The notes beneath the pieces were generated by a model. The model was not told the origin of the DNA, did no database searches, and worked only from the letters and a program-made list of their open reading frames with translations. A DNA stretch of 64,000 bases from DATDDB01 sp035260545. Its GTDB lineage: Bacteria > Pseudomonadota > Gammaproteobacteria > Burkholderiales > Gallionellaceae. The position numbers and the translations under genes are program-made. Every line of letters begins with the position of its first letter. Within the stretch, counting starts at the first letter, position 1. The stretch spans positions 1-64,000 of the forward strand of contig DATFUZ010000085.1 in NCBI GenBank assembly GCA_035260545.1. The letters run 5' to 3'. This document shows positions 37,903-47,516 of this stretch, in pieces.

Positions 37903-38448
37903 ATGGCGCTTTGGCAATTCCAGATCGAGTTCATCCCCCGCGCCTGGCTTGAAGCCGTCGCGGGCGACCTGTCCCCGCTGTTCGGCGACGACGGCCGCGA
38001 CATGGCGCCTGCATGGCGCGCCCACCCGCCCGCGCTCCCAGTGGATGCGCTGTTTACCGCCATGCTGCCGCCCGCGCCCGGGCGTTACGCCGGCGAGCTT
38101 TACTGGGGCGACGAAAAACACAGCGATGCCCATGTCTGGCACGATAACGGCCAGGTCGAATCCATAGGCGTGCGTGTGGACGCGCGCAATTACAGCGCGC
38201 GCCTGCTGCAACAGATCGCGGAAATCGCGGGGCAACTGCATTGCGACCTTCTGATTCCGGAAACTCGGACCGTCATCGCACCCAATGTGTTCGCGCTGCA
38301 CTCGGCGCTGCGCGCCTCGAAGGCGGCGCGTTACGTGCAGGGCCCGCGCAAATATCCCGAGCGGAACACGGACAACCGCCGGGAGGATGGCTCGGCAGAG
38401 GACGGAATGGGGGACGACGGCCCGGGCAAGGGCCCGGACGTAGCCTGA
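37903..38448 (+). CDS. Hypothetical protein
   Basis: A 181-residue soluble protein not recognised. The N-terminal part (1-135) looks like a compact alpha-beta domain with several tryptophans. The C-terminal 40 residues are charged and Gly/Asp-rich, probably disordered. A CGGAGATC box precedes the ATG. It stands alone between nrdJ and a convergent methyltransferase. It may be an immunity-like or stress protein, but nothing in the sequence decides this. Confidence 0.6.
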   Translation: MALWQFQIEFIPRAWLEAVAGDLSPLFGDDGRDMAPAWRAHPPALPVDALFTAMLPPAPGRYAGELYWGDEKHSDAHVWHDNGQVESIGVRVDARNYSARLLQQIAEIAGQLHCDLLIPETRTVIAPNVFALHSALRASKAARYVQGPRKYPERNTDNRREDGSAEDGMGDDGPGKGPDVA

Positions 38449-38526
38449 ACAGCAGCGGCCTGAAAAGGCTGGGCAGCCCGGTCAGGCGAACATGTCGGTC
38501 ATCGATGACAGCATGGCGCCGGTCCC

Positions 38527-39054
38527 TCAGCCCGTTTTTTCGGCGATGAGATTCAGGCTGATGGGCATACCGTGGAATTCCAGGCCGCTGGCATCGTCGA
38601 ACAAGCCGAACTTCTCCACGCGCTTGATGTTGACGTAGCCCGCCTCGGTAAGATAGCGGCGGAGAAATTCCTCGTTCAGCCCCACCACGTGATAGTCGAA
38701 CGAGTTGGTATGCCCGCCGAACAGGATGCGCATCACGTGAAAGCGCTGCTCGAAAGACAGAAATTCCTTTTCCAGCAACAGGCGCGCCAGCACGTCCATG
38801 TCGGGCACGCCGATGTAAAGCTTCCCGCCCGGCTGCAGCACGCGCTTCCACTCGGCCAGCGCCTTCTGCAGTTCACCCGTGTAATCAAGATGTTCCAGCA
38901 CGTGGGAGGCATAGACCGCAGCAAAGGTGGCATCCGGAAAACGGGTAAGATCGTCCGCCTTGCCGACGTGGTCTACATGCGGCCCCGGCACCGCGTCCAG
39001 CACCTCCCAGCCCTCGACCCGGCTCCAACCACCTATATGTAGCTTCCTGCTCAT
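38527..39054 (-). CDS. Class I SAM-dependent methyltransferase (short)
   Basis: A 175-residue protein of the Methyltransf_11 type. It begins KLHIGGWSRVEGWEVLD, then has the acidic-loop DDLTRFPDATFAAVYASHVLEHLDY (about 34-58; split here as two motifs) and the LQPGGKLYIGVPD strand. The canonical GxGxG loop is reduced to HIGG, a pattern found in methyltransferases of glycan clusters. The target is unknown. The ATG at 39054 fits the domain start; upstream in-frame codons are arginine-rich and unlike coding sequence of the family. Confidence 0.75.
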   Translation of the reverse strand: MSRKLHIGGWSRVEGWEVLDAVPGPHVDHVGKADDLTRFPDATFAAVYASHVLEHLDYTGELQKALAEWKRVLQPGGKLYIGVPDMDVLARLLLEKEFLSFEQRFHVMRILFGGHTNSFDYHVVGLNEEFLRRYLTEAGYVNIKRVEKFGLFDDASGLEFHGMPISLNLIAEKTG

Positions 39055-39330
39055 CCGCTGCTTCGTCCTCAAAACTCGAGTAAATTGAATACTTCGCCCG
39101 CGCCACCGCTGAACCGGCCACACGCACGGGCAGCGGTGCGATTTAACCATGCCCGCATGCGCCCGGCAATCTGCAAATCCCCTAAATCCGCCCCTGCGCC
39201 GGATGCGGCAAGGCGATGCCCTGCGGCATGCGCGAAAAAACACGCGCTGCCCGCCGTTTTACCTGGCACGCTGTGCGCGAATCCTATTCAGGATATATTA
39301 CAGCGTGGCTTTTTCGAACTTTCAGATTTG

Positions 39331-39473
39331 GGCCCGCTCCCCGAAAAAATACGGGGCACTTTGGCACGCGGCATCACAAACGGGGGAGAGACACGGCACC
39401 TGGCATGGCTGATCGTAACGAACGAAGGCTTGAGGCGCTGCGGAGGCTGGAGCCGGTCCAGCCTTCGCCCCGG
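39331..39473 (+). pseudogene. Decayed copy of parE leader and 5' end
   Basis: Over about 143 bp this matches the intact parE leader and start (42956-43096) with the same spacing: 74 bp versus 73 bp from GGCCCGCTC to ATG. Identical blocks include CATCACAAACGGGG, the CATGGCT start and GGCTGGAGCCGGT. The encoded remnant reads MADRNERRLEALRRLEPVQ against MATYNEQSFKVLRGLEPVR in ParE. Similarity stops at about 39473, right where the 3' end of the REC-PAS gene begins. It looks like the left scar of a replacement event. Confidence 0.85.
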
Positions 39474-39474
39474 T

Positions 39475-40821
39475 TCAGGCAACGCGGCTGCCGCGCTTGA
39501 GGTCGGTGATGTCGGCCAGCACCGACCGGCTCGCCGCGAAGCGGCCGTCAGGGCCGGGCACTGCGTTGGCGCTCAATAGCACAACCACGCCTGCGCCCCC
39601 CTCGTGTGCAATCTCCAGTTCGAGATTGCGTATCGTGCCGCCCTCTATCAGGCGCGCATAGCTTTCCTCGAATATCTTGCGGCTGCCGGGCGCGAGCAGG
39701 TCGGCAAACTTCATCCTGCCTATGGCCTTTTCCCGCGCCACGCCGTGCCAAGTGAGTTCGGTGTCGTTGACCTGGATGAACACGCCATCCCGGTCGAGCG
39801 AGTGGAAGCCGCAGGGCGCGCTGTTATACATCTCCTCCAGCCGGTCGGCGTATTTCTGTATGGCGGTATTCGACCGCTTCAGCGCGAGGACCTCGGTAGA
39901 CAGGTTGGCGTTGGCCGACTCGAGGACCGCGATCTTCTTTTCCAGTTGCGAGGTGCGCATCGTCACGATGTCGCCGACATAGTGGCGATGCAGGCGCAGT
40001 TCTTCCTCGACCTGCTTCTCCTCCGTTATGTCTACCAGGATGCCCTGAAGAAACAGCGGCTCGCCGGCCTCGTTCCGCACCAGCGCCGCCTCATCCAGGA
40101 ACCATCGTGCCTCATTGGCACGGTTTAGCAGGCGGTATTCGCAGCGCAGCGGCTTGCCCTCCGCACGCACGCGGTCCAGGGCTTCCGCGGCGCGCGCCTT
40201 GTCGTCCGGGTGAACATGGCTGCGGAGCGCGCCGATTTCGCTGATCCATTCCTCAGCCGAGTAGCCAAGCTGGCTCACCTGCGGGCTCACATAGAGCAGC
40301 TTGCCGGGCGTATCCAGGGACGCTGTGTAGGTGATCGCGGGAATCTGCTCCACAAGAAAGCGGTATTTCGCCTCCGCCTCTCCCATGCGGATTTCTATCT
40401 GCCTTTTTTCCGTATGCGCCCGGCGCTCGCGCATCACCCGCTCGATCACGGTGGGCAGTAGTTCCAGATACTGGCGGTTTGTGTCCTTGATCAGGTAATC
40501 CTGCGCGCCGCCTTTCACCGCCTCCACCGCGATGGACACATTGTCCGTGCCGGTCAGCATCATGACCGGCACGGTGATCTCGCCCAGGTCGTTGCGCAGT
40601 TCGGCCAGGAACTCCAGCCCGTTGAGATCCGGCAAATGATAGTCCAGCAGCACGCAGTCGGGCTGTTCGCTGTGCGCCATACGCAAGCCGTCACGCGCGG
40701 TTTCGGCTTCGGATACGACGAATTCGTAGTCGTGCTCCTCCTTCGAAAGGGCGCGGCGGCAGGCCATGCGATCCACCATATCGTCGTCAACAATCAGTAT
40801 TCGGAGTCTCGGCTTTGTCAT
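39475..40821 (-). CDS. Response regulator-like protein REC-PAS-PAS, no output domain
   Basis: A 448-residue cytoplasmic signalling protein. The receiver domain (1-125) has VDDD and phospho-acceptor Asp60 in LLDYHLP, with conserved Thr and Lys. PAS-PAC (about 150-275) ends in ILVDITEEKQ; a coiled coil (about 275-325) and a second PAS (about 330-440) with SVLADITDLKR follow. There is no kinase, GGDEF, EAL or HTH domain, so it probably passes a signal by contact. A GGAGG box precedes the ATG. It lies downstream of the Rcp1-like regulator and haem-type kinase and probably acts with them. Confidence 0.88.
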   Translation of the reverse strand: MTKPRLRILIVDDDMVDRMACRRALSKEEHDYEFVVSEAETARDGLRMAHSEQPDCVLLDYHLPDLNGLEFLAELRNDLGEITVPVMMLTGTDNVSIAVEAVKGGAQDYLIKDTNRQYLELLPTVIERVMRERRAHTEKRQIEIRMGEAEAKYRFLVEQIPAITYTASLDTPGKLLYVSPQVSQLGYSAEEWISEIGALRSHVHPDDKARAAEALDRVRAEGKPLRCEYRLLNRANEARWFLDEAALVRNEAGEPLFLQGILVDITEEKQVEEELRLHRHYVGDIVTMRTSQLEKKIAVLESANANLSTEVLALKRSNTAIQKYADRLEEMYNSAPCGFHSLDRDGVFIQVNDTELTWHGVAREKAIGRMKFADLLAPGSRKIFEESYARLIEGGTIRNLELEIAHEGGAGVVVLLSANAVPGPDGRFAASRSVLADITDLKRGSRVA

Positions 40822-40876
40822 GATAGAGAGCCTCCTGTCGTCAGAGTCTGAAAAATGTCATCGGTGCAGAGCCATC

Positions 40877-41290
40877 TCATGGCATCTCGCTGATGGTCCA
40901 ATAGGCGTCGATGGAGCGCATGACCTCGACAAATTGCCGGTAATCCACCGGCTTGGCCATGTATCCCGCGACGCCGAGGTCGAAACTGTTTACCTTGTCC
41001 TGCTGTTCTTCGGAGGTGGTCAGCACCACCACGGGTATGCGCTTCAGCGCGCCGTCGCGCTTGATCACGTGAAGGAATTCGATGCCGTTCATAACGGGCA
41101 TGTTCAGGTCGAGCAGGATAATGCACGGCTTCTCGCTTTCCGAATCCTGGAGATAGCTCAGCGCATCCTCGCCGTTTTCCTTGTTCACCACCGGGTTCGT
41201 GACCCTGATCTCTTTCAGGGCGCGCATCACCGTCATGATATCCACTCTGTCGTCCTCGACCAGCAGGATGGGTTTATTCGTGATTTTCAT
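40877..41290 (-). CDS. Single-domain response regulator (Rcp1-like)
   Basis: A 137-residue receiver-only protein of the Rcp1/CheY-like group that pairs with phytochrome-type kinases. It has VEDDRVD near the N-terminus, the phospho-acceptor Asp in ILLDLNMPVMNG (about 63), the Thr in VVLTTS and Lys in GYMAKPV. The start, preceded by AAAGGAGG, lies 17 bp inside the end of the kinase gene, so the two are translationally coupled. Confidence 0.9.
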   Translation of the reverse strand: MKITNKPILLVEDDRVDIMTVMRALKEIRVTNPVVNKENGEDALSYLQDSESEKPCIILLDLNMPVMNGIEFLHVIKRDGALKRIPVVVLTTSEEQQDKVNSFDLGVAGYMAKPVDYRQFVEVMRSIDAYWTISEMP

Positions 41291-42659
41291 GCTTGCCTCC
41301 TTTGCCTGCAGCGGGGACTATCGGCGTGCGCGGAAGGGTGAAGTAGAACGTACTTCCCTCACCCACCGCCGACTCGAGCCACACGCGTCCGCCGTACATT
41401 TCCACGATTTTCTTCACCAGTGCCAAACCGACGCCGGAACTCTCCACGCGGTCACGCGGAGCCAAAGTCTGGAACAGCTGAAAGATCTTGTCAAAATGTT
41501 GTTGCCTGATGCCGGGCCCGTTGTCGGCGACGCTGAACTTCCAGTGGTGGTGTCCCTCCGGGCCGCAGGCTATGTGAATCCTGCCCTCCGCCTTGTCCAT
41601 GTACTTGATCGCGTTTGAGATCAGGTTCTGGAACACCTGCTGGATGCGGGTCGGCTCGATCATCACCGTCGGCAAGGGATGGGCCACCGTGATCGCGATG
41701 TTTGCCGGCGGGGCAAGCATCGCAACCACCTTGTCGACCAGCTGGTTGAGGTCAACCGGAACGACGGCCTCCTTCACCCGGCCGACGCGCGAATAAAGCA
41801 GGATACCCTCGATCAGGCCGTCCATGCGGCGCACCCGGCTCATCAGCAGCCGCAAGTGCTCCTTGCCCTCCTCATCGAACTTGTCCGCATAGTCGGTGGA
41901 AATCCAGTCCGCCAGCGACCCGATCGCGCGCAGCGGCGCCTTGAGGTCATGGGACACCACATAGGCGAAGTTCCTGAGTTCCTCGTTCGCGCTCTCGACC
42001 TCGCGCATCAGCTCCTCGCGCTTCCTCTGCCCCGCCCGCCATACGACGACCAGCGACAATATCATGGCGAATCCGGCGTCGCCCGCCCACACCCAGCGCT
42101 GGAACATCGCCACCTTCGCGTCGTCATCCCTGGTATCGAGGATGACGCTGGCGGCTCCGTTCACGCTGCCATCCTTTACGTGGTGGCAGGAAAGGCAGTC
42201 GGTGCCGCGAAAATCCTTGCTCACGACAAAAGGAATGACCGCCCGGAACCCGTGGTCGGGATTTCCCCAATCGATCTTTGAGTAGACCGGGGATTTCGTG
42301 TCCATGGCCTTGAGGTCCCACGCATCCTTCGGTTGCTCCGACGGCAGCCCCGGGCCGAACTGGTCCTGCACCTGCTTGGCCCGAATGATGCGCAGACCGA
42401 TGACGCCTTCGGAATCCTTCATCTTGCGCACCATCAACTCACGGTTTTCCGGCTTGCTGATCTGCCCGGTCACCATCAGCATATTCATGCCGTTGATCAG
42501 CCCGTCAGCAACTTCCGAGGCGCGCCGCTTCAGGTCCTTTTCGATCTGCGACTTGAAGTAGCCCACAATGATCTGCTGCGAAAGGAGCACGACCACAACC
42601 AGAAGGCCCGCGGCAATGGCGGGCTCCCTCCACTTCGTCCACCTGCTTTCGAATTCCAC
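41274..42659 (-). CDS. Sensor kinase with periplasmic haem-binding-type CxxCH domain
   Basis: A 461-residue membrane histidine kinase with a GTG start preceded by AGGAG. The first membrane segment is about 15-33. The periplasmic domain (34-190) is of the DUF3365/Tll0287 type and contains CLSCH (Cys155, Cys158, His159), a c-type haem attachment motif. The second membrane segment is about 194-208. The HisKA domain has VVSHDLKAPLRAIGS (His237), a form common with Rcp1-like regulators, and the ATPase domain (about 340-450) has DNGPGI and GVGLALVKKI. Redox or gas sensing through the haem is inferred. Confidence 0.9.
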   Translation of the reverse strand: MEFESRWTKWREPAIAAGLLVVVVLLSQQIIVGYFKSQIEKDLKRRASEVADGLINGMNMLMVTGQISKPENRELMVRKMKDSEGVIGLRIIRAKQVQDQFGPGLPSEQPKDAWDLKAMDTKSPVYSKIDWGNPDHGFRAVIPFVVSKDFRGTDCLSCHHVKDGSVNGAASVILDTRDDDAKVAMFQRWVWAGDAGFAMILSLVVVWRAGQRKREELMREVESANEELRNFAYVVSHDLKAPLRAIGSLADWISTDYADKFDEEGKEHLRLLMSRVRRMDGLIEGILLYSRVGRVKEAVVPVDLNQLVDKVVAMLAPPANIAITVAHPLPTVMIEPTRIQQVFQNLISNAIKYMDKAEGRIHIACGPEGHHHWKFSVADNGPGIRQQHFDKIFQLFQTLAPRDRVESSGVGLALVKKIVEMYGGRVWLESAVGEGSTFYFTLPRTPIVPAAGKGGKHENHE

Positions 42660-43028
42660 TGTGGTCTAGACTCCTGTCCCTGGACTTGAGATCATTTCGC
42701 CGCCCCGATACCCGGGATACGGCGTCGCCGACCCGGCGAGCCCCTGTGGCGGCGGCAAGCGCCGCCGCCGCTGGTATCAATTCATCAGCATAGGTCCCAC
42801 CGCCCCCAAGGCCGGAAACTGGCGACGGCAGCGCCGTTTTGTCTCATTATATCCCTCAGCGCCGGGTCGCAGGAAATACCCCGCCGCGGCGGCGCCGCGC
42901 CGATACTCAATTAACATATTGATTAATGGCAATTAAATCCATTATTTCGGTTTTTGGCCCGCTCTCCGGTAAAATACGGCGCGTTTTGACACGCGACATC
43001 ACAAACGGGGCGAGATACGACAGCAAGC
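42660..43028. promoter_or_regulatory. Gap between kinase cascade and parE, with parE leader
   Basis: No gene is seen. About 42905-42955 is strongly AT-rich with ATTAACATATTGATTAATGG, unlike the rest. The part from 42956 is the parE leader, also found in decayed form at 39331. A -10-like TAAAAT lies at 42970-42975, but no good -35 box was found. This gap should hold promoters for both divergent units. Confidence 0.5.
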
Positions 43029-44987
43029 ATGGCTACATATAACGAACAGAGTTTTAAGGTACTGCGGGGGCTGGAGCCGGTGCGGCAGCGCCCCGGCATG
43101 TATACCAACCTCGAGTCGCCCAACCACATCATCGCCGAGGTGGTGGATAACGCCTGCGACGAGGCGCTGGCGGGCTATGCCACCAACATCTACGTCACCG
43201 CGCACAAGGACGGCTCGGTTTCCGTGGCCGACAATGGGCGCGGCATCCCGGTGGGCATCCATCCCGAGGAAAAGCGCTCAGTGGTGGAAGTGGCCTTCAC
43301 CGTGCTGCATTCCGGCGGCAAATTCGAGAAAGAAAAGGGCGGCGCCTACCAGTTCGCCGGCGGCCTGCACGGCGTGGGCGTGGCGGTGACCAATGCGCTG
43401 TCGAAGCAGATCGAGGTCTCGGTGTTCCGCGACGGCGCACGCCACGAGGTCCGCTTCGTCAACGGCGAGGCCGAAAAACCCCTGGCGAAGAAGGAGGCCT
43501 GCGCCAAGAACCAGACCGGCACCATGGTGCGCGCCTGGCCCAACCCCAAGTATTTCGACAGCCCCAATGTAAACCTGGCGCAACTGGAGCTCTCGCTGCG
43601 CTCCAAGGCGGTACTGCTGCCCGGCGTGACCATCGCGCTGCACGTCGAAAAGACCGACGAAACCAGGTCCTGGACCTATCCCGATGGCCTGCGCGGCTAC
43701 CTCGCGGAATCGCTCTCGGAATTCGAACTGGCCACGCCCATCCTGTTCCAGGAAAAATACGCCAAGAAGGACGACAACAGCGGCTTCGCCGACGGCGAGG
43801 GTGCCTCCTGGGCGCTGGTGTGGTCGGAAGAAGGCAATGTGGTCCGCGAATCCTACGTCAACCTCATCCCCACCCCCTCCGGCGGCACCCACGAAGCCGG
43901 CCTGCGCGACGGCGTATTCAACTCCGTGAAGAGCTTCGCCGAGATTCACGGCCTGCTGCCCAAGGGGGTGAAGCTGGTGCCCGAGGATGCTTTCTCGCGC
44001 TTGTCCTTCGTGCTCTCGTCCAAGGTGCTGGACCCGCAGTTCCAGGGCCAGACCAAGGAGAAGCTGGTGTCGCGCGAAGCGCTGCGCCTGGTCTCCTCCA
44101 TGCTCAAGGATCCGCTGGACCTGTGGCTGAACGAGCACATCGACGCCGGCAAGCGCATCGTGGAGCTGGCAGTGCAGCAGGCGCAGGCACGTTTGCGCTC
44201 GGCGCAGAAGGTGGAGAAGAAGAAAGGCTCCAGCGTGGCGGTGCTGCCGGGCAAGCTCACCGACTGCAGCTCGTCGGACTCCACCCGCACCGAACTGTTC
44301 CTGGTGGAAGGAGACTCCGCCGGCGGCTCGGCCAAGCAGGGCCGCAACAAGGAATTCCAGGCCGTGCTGCCTCTGCGCGGCAAGGTGCTGAACACCTTCG
44401 AGGTGGACCGCGACCGCCTGTTCGCCAACAACGAGATCCACGACATCGCCGTAGCCATCGGCGTGGACCCGCACGCGCCCACGGACGAGGTGGATCTGTC
44501 CGGCCTGCGCTACAACGCCATCCTCATCATGGCCGATGCCGACGTGGACGGCGCACACATCTCCACCCTGCTGCTCACCCTGTTCTACCGCCATTTCTAC
44601 CGTGTGGTTGAAGCCGGCAAGGTGTACATCGCGCAGCCGCCGCTGTTCCGCGTGGACGTGCCCGCCGTGGGCAAGCGCCCGGCGCACAAGATCTACACCC
44701 TGAACGAGGCCGAACTCAACGCCACCATAGACCGCCTGCGCAAGGAAAAGGTGCGTGAAGGCAGCTGGACCATCTCCCGCTTCAAGGGCCTGGGCGAGAT
44801 GAACCCGGAACAACTGTGGGAGACCACGCTCAACCCGGACACGCGCCGCGCGCTGTGCGTGCGCGTGGACGCCTCGAACTACGACGAGACCATGGTCATC
44901 TTCAACATGCTCATGGGCAAACAGGAGTCGGGAACGCGGCGGGCGTGGCTCGAATATCACGGCAACGAGGTTACCGCCGACATATGA
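43029..44987 (+). CDS. parE: DNA topoisomerase IV subunit B
   Basis: The ATPase half of topoisomerase IV, which unlinks daughter chromosomes. It has 652 residues. The GHKL ATPase (1-220) has EVVDNACDEALAG and HSGGKF; the transducer follows. The TOPRIM domain carries LVEGDSAGGSAKQGRN (about 422-437) and the DADVDGAHI metal motif (about 502-510). The C-terminus has GLGEMNPEQLWETT. The acidic DAFSRLSF-type segment confirms ParE rather than GyrB. Repeat R1 copy D begins immediately after the stop. A decayed second copy of its leader lies at 39331-39473. Confidence 0.95.
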   Translation: MATYNEQSFKVLRGLEPVRQRPGMYTNLESPNHIIAEVVDNACDEALAGYATNIYVTAHKDGSVSVADNGRGIPVGIHPEEKRSVVEVAFTVLHSGGKFEKEKGGAYQFAGGLHGVGVAVTNALSKQIEVSVFRDGARHEVRFVNGEAEKPLAKKEACAKNQTGTMVRAWPNPKYFDSPNVNLAQLELSLRSKAVLLPGVTIALHVEKTDETRSWTYPDGLRGYLAESLSEFELATPILFQEKYAKKDDNSGFADGEGASWALVWSEEGNVVRESYVNLIPTPSGGTHEAGLRDGVFNSVKSFAEIHGLLPKGVKLVPEDAFSRLSFVLSSKVLDPQFQGQTKEKLVSREALRLVSSMLKDPLDLWLNEHIDAGKRIVELAVQQAQARLRSAQKVEKKKGSSVAVLPGKLTDCSSSDSTRTELFLVEGDSAGGSAKQGRNKEFQAVLPLRGKVLNTFEVDRDRLFANNEIHDIAVAIGVDPHAPTDEVDLSGLRYNAILIMADADVDGAHISTLLLTLFYRHFYRVVEAGKVYIAQPPLFRVDVPAVGKRPAHKIYTLNEAELNATIDRLRKEKVREGSWTISRFKGLGEMNPEQLWETTLNPDTRRALCVRVDASNYDETMVIFNMLMGKQESGTRRAWLEYHGNEVTADI

Positions 44988-45127
44988 AAGCTGCTGCGGT
45001 GGCCGTCTGCGGCGTTACTCGGTGCTCGGCATCCGGGGCCGCGAAGCGGCAGACTGCATGTACATTGCGGTGCCTGCGCGCCGTGCGCCTTGCACCCGGC
45101 CATCCTCGCGACGCTTTCTGCGCGCGG
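44988..45127 (-). repeat. Dispersed repeat R1, copy D (between parE and parC)
   Basis: Reverse-oriented R1. On the plus strand it reads GCTGCTGCGGTGGCCGTCTG, CGGCGTTACTCGGTGCTCGG, GGGGCCGCGAAGCGGCAGAC and GCGCCTTGCACCCGGCCATC in order. It shares the CTGCCGCTTCGCGG middle with copy A. It begins directly after the parE stop. Confidence 0.85.
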
Positions 45128-45160
45128 GCTTGGAATTAGGACATTAAGACAATTCAAAAT

Positions 45161-47512
45161 ATGGCTACGAAAAAAACACCCGCCCCCAGGGGAAAACAGA
45201 AATCCGAGCAGAGCGGCGCCGCGCCGACCTTCGGGCCGCTGCCGCCGCTGCCGGAGGGCGACGAGGTCGCGATCGGCGATTACGCGGAGCGCGCCTATCT
45301 CGAATACGCCGTCTCAGTCGTAAAAGGCCGCGCCCTGCCCGAGGTAGGCGACGGCCAGAAGCCGGTGCAGCGCCGCATCCTCTACACCATGCGCCAGATG
45401 GGCCTGAGCGCGGGCAACAAGCACGTGAAGTCGGCGCGCGTCGTCGGCGATGTGCTGGGTAAATACCACCCGCACGGCGACGCTTCGGCCTATGACGCCA
45501 TGGTGCGCCTGGCGCAGGATTTCTCCATGCGCTATCCGCTGGTGGACGGCCAGGGCAACTTCGGCAGCCGCGACGGCGACAACGCCGCGGCGATGCGCTA
45601 CACCGAGGCGCGCCTGACCCCGCTGGCCGACCTGCTGCTGTCCGAACTGGACATGGGCACGGTGGACTTCATCCCCAACTACGACGGCACGCTGCAGGAG
45701 CCGGCCATGCTGCCCGCGCGCCTGCCGATGGCGCTGCTCAACGGCGCCTCCGGCATTGCCGTGGGCATGGCGACGGAGATCCCCTCCCATAACCTGCGCG
45801 AGGTGGCCAAGGCCGCGGCCGCATTGGCGAAGAACCCCAACCTCAAGGACGACAAGCTGCTGTCCTACATCCACGGCCCCGATTTCCCCGGTGGCGGGCA
45901 GATCATCTCCTCCGCCGCCGACATCCGCGAGGCCTATGTCAGCGGGCGCGGCTCGCTCAAGATGCGTGCGCGCTGGAACATCGAGCAGCTCGCGCGTGGC
46001 CAGTGGCAGGTGGTGGTGTATGAATTCCCGCACGGCGTCTCGGCGCAGAAGGTGCTGGAGGAGATAGACGAACTCACCAATCCGAAAGTCAAAGCCGGCA
46101 AGAAGTCCGTCAGCCAGGAACAGTTGCGCGACAAACAGCTCATCCTGTCGGTGCTGGACGGCGTGGCCGACGAATCGGACAAGACCCAGAAAGTGCGCCT
46201 GGTGCTGCAGCCCAAGACCTCGCGCCAGAACCCGGACGAGATGATGGCGGTGCTGCTTGCGCACACCAGCCTGCAAAGCTCGGCCCCGGTGAACCTCACC
46301 ATGATAGGCCTGGACGGACGGCCGCAGCAGAAATCGCTGGTGCAGGTGCTGCACGAGTGGGTGAATTTCCGCCTGCACACGGTGACCCGGCGCAGCCAGC
46401 ACCGCCTGGAGCAGGTGAACGACCGCCTGCACATCCTCGACGGACGCATGATCGTCTTCCTCAACATCGACAAGGTGATTCAGGTCATCCGCAACTCGGA
46501 CGCGCCCAAGGAAGACCTGATGAAGCAGTTCAAGCTCAGCGAGCGCCAGGCCGAGGACATCCTGGAAATCCGCCTGCGCCAGCTGGCCCGCCTGGAAGGC
46601 ATCCGCATCGAGCGCGAGATCAAGGAACTGAAGGCGGAAGCCAAGGAACTGCAAAGAGTATTGGGCAGCGAAGAAGCGATGCGCGAACTGGTCACCGGCG
46701 AGATCGAGGCCGACGCCAAGACCTACGGCGACGAGCGCCGCACCCTGATCGAGGAAGCTGAAGTCACCAGAATCGTCGCGCCCGTCTCCGACGAGCCGGT
46801 TACCGTGTTCATCTCCGAGCGCTTCTGGGTGCGCACGCGCCAGGGCCACGGCGTGGATGCGACGGCCATTGCCTTCAAGGACGGCGACAGCGTGGCCGCG
46901 GTCTATGAGGTCCGCACCACCGACCAGTGCATCGTGCTATGCAGCAACGGCCGCGCCTGCAGTATCCCGGTCTCCAGCCTGCCCTCGGGCCGCGGCGACG
47001 GCGCGCCGCTGGCCACCTTCATCGAACTCGCGCCCGGCGCGCGCATTTCCCAGGCCATCTGCGGCAAGGTCGATACCCCGCTGCTGCTCGCGACCGCCGC
47101 CGGTTACGGCTTCACCTGCACCCTGGGCGACATGGTGGGCCGCACCAAGGCCGGCAAGCAGTTCATCTCGGTGAAGGAAGAGGCGATATTGCCGCCGTCC
47201 GTGATCAGCGCGCCCGACAGCGCCGTGGTGGCCGCGCTTTCGAAGAGCGGCAAGCTGCTGCTGTTCATGCTGGCCGATCTCAAGGCGCTCTCTGGCGGCG
47301 GCAAGGGCATGATGCTGATGGACCTCAAGGCAGGCGACGAACTGGCGGGCTGCCGCGTCCTCACCGACCCCAGCCTCACCCTGATCGGCATGGCCGGCTC
47401 CAAACCCAGGGAACTGGTGCTGGAAGGCAAGGAACTGCAATACTACTTCGCGGGCCGCGCCCGCTCGGGCAAGCCGGTGGACACCAAGCTCAAGTCACTG
47501 ACGCTGCCGTAA
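45161..47512 (+). CDS. parC: DNA topoisomerase IV subunit A
   Basis: The cutting and religating half of topoisomerase IV, 783 residues. The catalytic Tyr is in AAAMRYTEARL (about 143-153). The quinolone-resistance region KYHPHGDASAYDAMVRLAQDF precedes it (about 102-122, given as a range). The tower and coiled-coil gate (about 330-510) contain QSSAPVNLTMIGL and the LEGIRIEREIKEL helix. A short C-terminal beta-pinwheel (about 540-770) marks ParC. It starts about 170 bp after parE, with repeat R1 between. A decayed copy of its last 18 codons lies at 52950-53006. Confidence 0.95.
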   Translation: MATKKTPAPRGKQKSEQSGAAPTFGPLPPLPEGDEVAIGDYAERAYLEYAVSVVKGRALPEVGDGQKPVQRRILYTMRQMGLSAGNKHVKSARVVGDVLGKYHPHGDASAYDAMVRLAQDFSMRYPLVDGQGNFGSRDGDNAAAMRYTEARLTPLADLLLSELDMGTVDFIPNYDGTLQEPAMLPARLPMALLNGASGIAVGMATEIPSHNLREVAKAAAALAKNPNLKDDKLLSYIHGPDFPGGGQIISSAADIREAYVSGRGSLKMRARWNIEQLARGQWQVVVYEFPHGVSAQKVLEEIDELTNPKVKAGKKSVSQEQLRDKQLILSVLDGVADESDKTQKVRLVLQPKTSRQNPDEMMAVLLAHTSLQSSAPVNLTMIGLDGRPQQKSLVQVLHEWVNFRLHTVTRRSQHRLEQVNDRLHILDGRMIVFLNIDKVIQVIRNSDAPKEDLMKQFKLSERQAEDILEIRLRQLARLEGIRIEREIKELKAEAKELQRVLGSEEAMRELVTGEIEADAKTYGDERRTLIEEAEVTRIVAPVSDEPVTVFISERFWVRTRQGHGVDATAIAFKDGDSVAAVYEVRTTDQCIVLCSNGRACSIPVSSLPSGRGDGAPLATFIELAPGARISQAICGKVDTPLLLATAAGYGFTCTLGDMVGRTKAGKQFISVKEEAILPPSVISAPDSAVVAALSKSGKLLLFMLADLKALSGGGKGMMLMDLKAGDELAGCRVLTDPSLTLIGMAGSKPRELVLEGKELQYYFAGRARSGKPVDTKLKSLTLP

Positions 47513-47516
47513 GAAA

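Noticed and set aside
45000..45130. Small frames between parE and parC
   Set aside because: They are translations of repeat R1 copy D.
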